Program-made: the position numbers and the translations under genes
Notes under the pieces: model-generated
Told to the model about the DNA's origin: nothing
Seen by the model: the letters and a program-made list of their open reading frames with translations, nothing else
Database searches by the model: none
In this document: in pieces, positions 59,443-64,000 of the stretch
Numbering within the stretch: position 1 is the stretch's first letter
How the letters are laid out: every line of letters starts with the position of its first letter
Origin: Pseudomonadota bacterium
Lineage (GTDB): Bacteria; Pseudomonadota; Gammaproteobacteria; Burkholderiales; Burkholderiaceae_C
Assembly: GCA_023387335.1 (NCBI GenBank)
Contig: JAEWIF010000017.1
Span: forward strand, 38,108 to 102,107
Length of the DNA: 64,000 bases
Direction of reading: 5' to 3'

Positions 59443-60900
59443 TCAGGCGTGCAGCGGCTTGCGCGGCTCGTGGCGGTTGCGCAGCACCTGCGGCGCCAGC
59501 GAACCCGCCACCATGCCGGCCAGCGCGGCGATCAGGCCGGCCAGCTGGCCCGGGAACTGCTCGCTGAGCGCGTGGTTGATCTGCGGGAAGAACAGCACCC
59601 AGACCGCGATGCCGGCGGCGATCGAGCAGATGGCGCCCTGGGTGGTGGCGCGCTTCCAGTACAGGCCCATGACCAGCGGAACGAAGGCGCCGACCAGGGT
59701 GACCTGGTAGGCCGAGGACACCAGGTCGTAGATCGAGGTGCCCTTCATCGCGATGGCGTAGGCCAGCACGATGCCGGTGAAGGCCACGATGGTGACGCGC
59801 ATGGCCATCAGCTGCTGGCGGTCGCTCATGCCGGGACGCAGGTTCTTCAGGATGTTCTCGACGAAGCTGGTCGAAGGCGCCAGCAGCGTGGCCGACGAGG
59901 TGCTCTTGATCGCCGACAGCAGCGCGCCGAAGAACAGGATCTGCATGACGAGCGGCATCTTGGTGAGCACGAACGTCGGCAGCAGGCGCTGGTAGTCGTC
60001 CTTGGCCATCTCCATCGCGCTGTTGCCCATCACCACCACGGCGCTGGCCACGATGAACATCGGCACGAAGGCGAACAGGATGTAGCTGAAGCCGCCGATC
60101 ATGGCGCCGTTGCGGGCGGTGTCGGCGTCCTTGGCGGACATCACGCGCTGGAACACGTCCTGCTGCGGGATGCTGCCCAGCATCATGGTCAGGCCCGCGC
60201 CGATGAAGAAGGCGATGTCGGTGAAGGTCGGCGGCGGGAAGAAGTTGAACAGGTTGTTCGACGTGGCCATCGAGATCACCTGGTCGGCGCCGCCGGCGAG
60301 CTGGGCCGAGAACACCGCGATGATGGCCAGGCCGACCACCAGGACGATCATCTGGATGAAGTCGGTCCAGGCCACGGCGAGGAAGCCGCCGATGACCACG
60401 TAGACCAGCACCGCGAGCGTGCCGACGATCATGCCGGTGGTCTCGGACATCGCGCCGCCGGTGAGCACGGAGAACACCAGGCCCAGGGCGGTGATCTGCG
60501 CCGCCACCCAGCCCAGGTAGCTCAGGATGATGGCGACCGAGCAGAACACTTCGACGCCCTTGCCGTAACGCTGGCGGTAGAAGTCGCCGATGGTCAGCAG
60601 GTTCTGCTTGTAAAGCTTGGCCGCGAAGAAGGCGCCCACCAGGATCAGGCAGGTGCCCGCGCCGAACGGGTCTTCCACGATGGCGTTGAGGCCGCCCTGC
60701 ACGAACTTTGCGGGGATGCCCATCACGGTCTCGGCGCCGAACCAGGTGGCGAAGGTGGTGGTCACCACCATCACCAGCGGCAGGCTGCGGCCGGCGATCG
60801 CGAAGTCGGTCGTGTTCTTGATGCGAGTGCCCGCCCAGACCCCGATGGCCAGCGTGCCCACGAGGTACAGGACGACGAAAGTTATCAGCGTGTAGTTCAC
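59443..60900 (-). CDS. Sodium:solute symporter (SSS) family protein
   Basis: 485 aa from a GTG with GGAGG seven bases upstream; an in-frame start 8 codons earlier is less likely. Thirteen membrane segments of the LeuT-like SSS fold, with TDFAIAGRSLP near the first helices and TLVGAFVPLVMGLYWKRAT near the end. Imports a solute with sodium. The family covers proline, pantothenate, sugars and carboxylates; the substrate cannot be called. Stands alone between fmdB and ubiB. Confidence 0.92.
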   Translation of the reverse strand: MNYTLITFVVLYLVGTLAIGVWAGTRIKNTTDFAIAGRSLPLVMVVTTTFATWFGAETVMGIPAKFVQGGLNAIVEDPFGAGTCLILVGAFFAAKLYKQNLLTIGDFYRQRYGKGVEVFCSVAIILSYLGWVAAQITALGLVFSVLTGGAMSETTGMIVGTLAVLVYVVIGGFLAVAWTDFIQMIVLVVGLAIIAVFSAQLAGGADQVISMATSNNLFNFFPPPTFTDIAFFIGAGLTMMLGSIPQQDVFQRVMSAKDADTARNGAMIGGFSYILFAFVPMFIVASAVVVMGNSAMEMAKDDYQRLLPTFVLTKMPLVMQILFFGALLSAIKSTSSATLLAPSTSFVENILKNLRPGMSDRQQLMAMRVTIVAFTGIVLAYAIAMKGTSIYDLVSSAYQVTLVGAFVPLVMGLYWKRATTQGAICSIAAGIAVWVLFFPQINHALSEQFPGQLAGLIAALAGMVAGSLAPQVLRNRHEPRKPLHA

Positions 60901-60956
60901 CAACGGACCTCCAGCCCGCGACAAAGGGCGGGCGGATTATGCCCCCCGTGGAAGGG

Positions 60957-62522
60957 CTAAAAAATCCGGATTCGCGCGATGACCTGCATCGCCAGCAGGC
61001 CCAGGGCGAACCCTACCCCGCCGTAAAGAAAAGCCTGAAGCAGGCGGTTGGTGCGGCGCTGTTCGTCGATCAGGTTCTGCAGCTCGCGCCGTTCGGGTTG
61101 CGCGCGGTGCCGCAGGAAGTCGTGCATCAGCCGGGGCAGTTCCGGCAGCAGCTTGGCCCAGCGCGGCGCCTGGTCGCGAAGCTCGTCCAGCAGGCGCTGC
61201 GGCCCCACCTGCTCCAGCATCCAGCGCTCGAGGAACGGCTTGGCGGTGGCCCAGAGGTCCAGGTCCGGATCGAGCTGGCGGCCCAGGCCCTCGATGTTCA
61301 GCAGCGTCTTCTGCAGCAGCACCAGCTGGGGCTGGATCTCCACGTTGAAGCGGCGCGAGGTCTGGAACAGGCGCATCAGCACCATGCCCAGCGAGATCTC
61401 CTTGAGCGGCCGGTCGAAGTAAGGCTCGCACACCGCGCGCACGGCGGATTCCAGCTCGTCGACCCGTGTCGTCGGCGGCACCCAGCCGGACTCGATGTGC
61501 AGTTCGGCCACGCGCTTGTAGTCGCGCCGGAAGAAGGCGTTGAAGTTCTGCGCCAGGTATTCCTTGTCGAACTCGGTGAGCGTTCCGATGATCCCGAAGT
61601 CCAGCGAGATGTAGCGCCCGAACGTGGCCGGGTCGAGGCTCACCTGGATGTTGCCGGGGTGCATGTCGGCATGGAAGAAGCCGTCGCGGAACACCTGGGT
61701 GAAGAAGATCGTGACGCCGTCGCGCGCCAGCTTGCGCAGGTCGACGCCGGCCTGCACCAGGCGGTCGTTCTGGCTGACGGGCACGCCGTACATGCGCTCC
61801 ATCACGATCACCTCGGAGTGGCACCAGTCCCAGAACATCTCGGGGATCAGCACCAGGTCCAGGCCCGTCATGTTGCGGCGCAGCTGGGCGGCGTTGGCGG
61901 CCTCGCGCAGCAGGTCCAGCTCGTCGTGCAGGTACTTGTCGAACTCGGCGACCACCTCGCGCGGCTTGAGCCGCTTGGCGTCGGACGACAGGTTGCCGAC
62001 CCAGCCGGCCATCATGCGCATCAGCGCCAGGTCGTTCTCGATCACCGGCAGCATGCCGGGGCGCAGCACCTTGACCGCGACCTCGCGCGTCAGGCCCTGG
62101 CGGTCGCGCAGCGTGGCGAAGTGCACCTGGGCGATCGACGCGCTGGCCACCGGCTCGCGCTCGAAGGTGGCGAAGATGGTGTCCACCGGCCGGCGGAAAG
62201 CGCGCTCGATGGTGGCCATGGCGATGGCCGGGTCGAACGGCGGCACGCGGTCCTGCAGGTACGCCAGTTCATCGGCGACGTCGGCGGGCAGCAGGTCGCG
62301 CCGGGTGGAGAGCACCTGGCCGAACTTGACGAAGATCGGGCCCAGCCGCTCCAGCGCCTCGCGCAGCCGCTGGCCGCGCGGCGCGTCCAGGCGCCGGCCG
62401 AAGCTCAGGATGCGGGCCAGCCGGTGCAGCCAGGGCCGCTGGAAGCTGTTGAGGACGAGCTCGTCGAGCCCGTAGCGCAGGATCACCCAGAGGATGAAGG
62501 CGCCGCGCAGGTAGCGCGTCAT
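60957..62522 (-). CDS. ubiB: Ubiquinone biosynthesis protein UbiB (ABC1/ADCK-type atypical kinase)
   Basis: 521 aa. The KxGQ signature lies in GPIFVKFGQVLSTRRDLLP (about 61-79), followed by the AAAS-like Ala-rich loop in VASASIAQVHFA, the Lys of EVAVKVLRPG, and the DMHPGN/DFG-type metal motifs. A C-terminal membrane helix (GGVGFALGLLAMQVI) anchors it. It is an ATPase that helps extract coenzyme Q precursors from the membrane for the hydroxylation steps. Overlaps ubiJ (ATGA). Confidence 0.95.
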   Translation of the reverse strand: MTRYLRGAFILWVILRYGLDELVLNSFQRPWLHRLARILSFGRRLDAPRGQRLREALERLGPIFVKFGQVLSTRRDLLPADVADELAYLQDRVPPFDPAIAMATIERAFRRPVDTIFATFEREPVASASIAQVHFATLRDRQGLTREVAVKVLRPGMLPVIENDLALMRMMAGWVGNLSSDAKRLKPREVVAEFDKYLHDELDLLREAANAAQLRRNMTGLDLVLIPEMFWDWCHSEVIVMERMYGVPVSQNDRLVQAGVDLRKLARDGVTIFFTQVFRDGFFHADMHPGNIQVSLDPATFGRYISLDFGIIGTLTEFDKEYLAQNFNAFFRRDYKRVAELHIESGWVPPTTRVDELESAVRAVCEPYFDRPLKEISLGMVLMRLFQTSRRFNVEIQPQLVLLQKTLLNIEGLGRQLDPDLDLWATAKPFLERWMLEQVGPQRLLDELRDQAPRWAKLLPELPRLMHDFLRHRAQPERRELQNLIDEQRRTNRLLQAFLYGGVGFALGLLAMQVIARIRIF

Positions 62523-63115
62523 GCGGGTCCCGGGCCGGTGCCGCCGGGCGTCGCGGCCGGTGCGGCCGACGGCGAGGAACCGGCGGGCGTGGCGGCCGCG
62601 CCGGACGGGATGAAGCGCCGCAGCGCTTCGGCCATGCCGCGCGCCGCCTGGCCCAGGGCGTGGGCCGGCGCGTCGCCGATGACGCGAGCGAGGTCCTCCT
62701 CGAGGTCCCAGCGCACGTGGTCCACCAGCCAGTTGACCTCGGCGGCGAACTGCACGTCGCCCTCGATGCGCACCGGCGGCTTGGCGCCGCGCAGCGCCGC
62801 CTGGCCCAGCGCCCAGGGCGAGTCCTCGGTGACGGTGAGCGTGAGGTCCGGCGCGCCGGCGGGACCGGCGAGATCCAGCAGGCCGGCGGGCGTGGCGACC
62901 AGCCGCACGTGGAAGATGCGCCAGCGGCCCTCGACGACGCGGCCGGCCTGGCGGCGCAGGCGCTCCATCGCCTGGGGCTCCTGCATCAGCACGTGGTTCA
63001 GCAGCAGCACGAGCCGGCGCTGCGCCTCCTGGATCGCCCAGGGCGGCGGCGCCAGACGCTGGCCGACCGCGTCGATCAGGCCGTCGACGAAGGGAAAGGG
63101 GGACCGTGTTGCCAT
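62519..63115 (-). CDS. ubiJ: Ubiquinone biosynthesis accessory factor UbiJ (SCP2-like)
   Basis: 198 aa. NHVLMQEPQAMERLRRQAGRVV and the lipid-binding SCP2-like strands (TLTVTEDSPWALGQAALRG, VRIEGDVQFAAEVNWLVDHVRWD) are typical of UbiJ; the C-terminal tail is Pro/Ala/Gly-rich. UbiJ binds ubiquinone intermediates in the Ubi metabolon. Its stop overlaps the ubiB start. ubiE, often next to it, is not here; a hairpin and the Tim44-like gene precede it. Confidence 0.9.
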   Translation of the reverse strand: MATRSPFPFVDGLIDAVGQRLAPPPWAIQEAQRRLVLLLNHVLMQEPQAMERLRRQAGRVVEGRWRIFHVRLVATPAGLLDLAGPAGAPDLTLTVTEDSPWALGQAALRGAKPPVRIEGDVQFAAEVNWLVDHVRWDLEEDLARVIGDAPAHALGQAARGMAEALRRFIPSGAAATPAGSSPSAAPAATPGGTGPGPA

Positions 63116-63152
63116 GGCCCCGGATTATTGATGATGGGCAGGGCCCAAACGC

Positions 63153-63176
63153 CGAGGGCTCCCGCGGGAGCCCTCG
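63153..63176 (-). terminator. Likely terminator of the Tim44-like gene
   Basis: CGAGGGCTCC-CGCG-GGAGCCCTCG, a 10-bp perfect stem located between two minus-strand genes. The minus-strand tail has only a weak T-tract (GCGTTTGG), so efficiency is uncertain. Confidence 0.55.
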
Positions 63177-63202
63177 ATTTCTTCAGCGGTGGAAGGGCGG
63201 CG

Positions 63203-64000
63203 TCACTGCAGCGCCTGCACCCCCGCCACCAGCCAGCCGCTGTTGCCGTCCTTCGGCTTGGTCATGTTCCAGACCTCGCGGAAGGGGCTGGGGCCGGCCG
63301 AGGGCTGCTCGCGGATCAGGCCGGAGAACTCCACGCTGGCCATGTAGGCGTCGCCCAGGTCCTCGATGCCCAGCAGCTGCGCCTCGAGCAGGACCACGTC
63401 GGTCTTGTTCGGCTGGCCGTTCAGGTGCTTCTCGCGCTCGGTCAGCTGGGTGCGGATCTCCGAGAGCATCTCGTCGGTCATCATCGAACGCAGGGTCGGG
63501 ATGTCCGAGCGGTCCCACGCATCCTGCAGCGTCAGGAAGTTGCGCTTGGCGGCGGCGACGAAGCCGCCGACGTCGAAGCCGGCCGGGATGCCCCAGTTCT
63601 GCGAGCCCGCGAGCGCCGAGCCGATCTGCACGCCGCCGCCGGTGGACTTGTTGGCCTCGAACGCCATGCCGCCACGTTCCCAGGGACGCGCCGAGGCGTC
63701 GTTGCCCACCTTGTCCGGGCTGTACTGACGCGGCGCGGTGGCCAGGTCGGGGGCCGAGGCGCCCTGCCAGGCCATCGGGCGACCGCCCGCTGTGGCGCCG
63801 CGGCGGCTGCGCATCACGAAGCCGATGACGGCCATGACCACCAGCGCGAGCAGCGCGAACATCATGAACTGCGCCAGTTGCGGGCCGAAACCCAGCGTGT
63901 GCGCCAGCCAGGCCAGGCCCAGGCCCGCGGCCAGGCCGCCCAGCATGCCGCCCCAGCGCGAAGGCGCGGGCTGCGGCGCGGCGGCGGGCTGGCCCGGGCG
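63203..64000 (-). CDS. Tim44-like domain membrane protein (5' end outside the window)
   Basis: 266 codons visible; the frame stays open to the right edge, so the start is missing. Visible order: a Pro/Ala/Gln linker, two hydrophobic segments (MLGGLAAGLGLAWLAHTLGF and MMFALLALVVMAVIGFVM), a linker, and a C-terminal Tim44-like domain (AAKRNFLTLQDAWDRSDIPTLRSMMTDEM). Bacterial Tim44-like proteins are inner-membrane proteins of unknown role. Followed by a hairpin before ubiJ. Confidence 0.88.
   Translation of the reverse strand, partial: RPGQPAAAPQPAPSRWGGMLGGLAAGLGLAWLAHTLGFGPQLAQFMMFALLALVVMAVIGFVMRSRRGATAGGRPMAWQGASAPDLATAPRQYSPDKVGNDASARPWERGGMAFEANKSTGGGVQIGSALAGSQNWGIPAGFDVGGFVAAAKRNFLTLQDAWDRSDIPTLRSMMTDEMLSEIRTQLTEREKHLNGQPNKTDVVLLEAQLLGIEDLGDAYMASVEFSGLIREQPSAGPSPFREVWNMTKPKDGNSGWLVAGVQALQ

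Noticed and set aside
1..64000. tRNA, rRNA, CRISPR array, insertion sequence or replication origin
   Set aside because: Intergenic gaps are short (none without a gene reaches 300 bp) and none shows cloverleaf, spaced repeats, transposase or DnaA-box clusters.

Overview
The window is a stretch of very GC-rich chromosome from a betaproteobacterium of the order Burkholderiales, most like Comamonadaceae (Ramlibacter/Variovorax type). Pointers are the four Bug-type periplasmic binding proteins, a DUF3460 gene in front of scpA, the fmdB-DUF502-aspS / nudB-EEP-clsB gene order, a ubiJ-ubiB pair and a metal-dependent formate dehydrogenase accessory cluster with DUF3305/DUF3306. Genus assignment is inference. 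Almost all space is coding; no rRNA, tRNA, CRISPR array, insertion sequence or prophage was seen.

Layout. 0-5.3 kb (minus): mrp, DUF3305, DUF3306, a polyferredoxin, a TorD-type chaperone and the start of a formate dehydrogenase Tat protein; the catalytic subunits must lie left of the window. 5.4-12.1 kb: metG, a LysR regulator divergent from a Bug protein plus N-formylglutamate amidohydrolase, then a SulP transporter preceded by a possible leader peptide. 12.1-14.7 kb: a degenerate BLUF-like protein, a second LysR regulator, a BamE-like lipoprotein. 14.7-20.5 kb: DUF3460-scpA-nadB, a DUF1080 lipoprotein, nadA-nadC (complete quinolinate/NAD de novo route) and a thioredoxin. 20.5-29.2 kb: a lectin/endostatin-like lipoprotein, gpsA-secB, grxC-rhodanese, gpmA-ctp, moeB, an AsmA protein. 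29.3-35.5 kb: two response regulators and a CHASE3 histidine kinase, followed by an envelope-stress-like block (YqjD/YqjE/YqjK-like proteins, two BON lipoproteins, a zinc peptidase). 35.5-38.5 kb: an Lhr-type helicase coupled to a MarR regulator. 38.6-44.6 kb: three tandem Bug proteins, a cytoplasmic sulfatase and a second SulP transporter. 44.6-47.5 kb: a three-gene Gtr-type glycosyl-transfer cassette. 47.7-55.3 kb: a nine-gene, nearly gapless minus-strand run (nudB, EEP nuclease, clsB, ligase-associated exonuclease, ATP-dependent DNA ligase, folE, BLUF photoreceptor, thioesterase, DUF429). 55.3-56.4 kb: an inserted less GC-rich island with a CcdB toxin, a hybrid antitoxin and a frameshifted small gene. 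56.5-64 kb: aspS-DUF502-fmdB, a sodium/solute symporter, ubiB-ubiJ and a Tim44-like protein cut by the window end.

The parts most worth a second look are: (i) the long operon that puts two consecutive folate-pathway enzymes (FolE, NudB), a DNA-repair ligase/exonuclease pair and a blue-light BLUF sensor on one transcript; (ii) the separation of the Lhr helicase from that ligase/exonuclease pair by about 12 kb, with no MPE phosphoesterase in the window; (iii) the CcdB toxin whose antitoxin looks like a Phd/YefM DNA-binding half joined to a CcdA-like tail, overlapping the start of nudB; (iv) a MarR-Bug-Bug-Bug-sulfatase-SulP locus that looks like a sulfate-ester utilisation unit; and (v) a second BLUF-like protein that has lost the flavin-binding residues.
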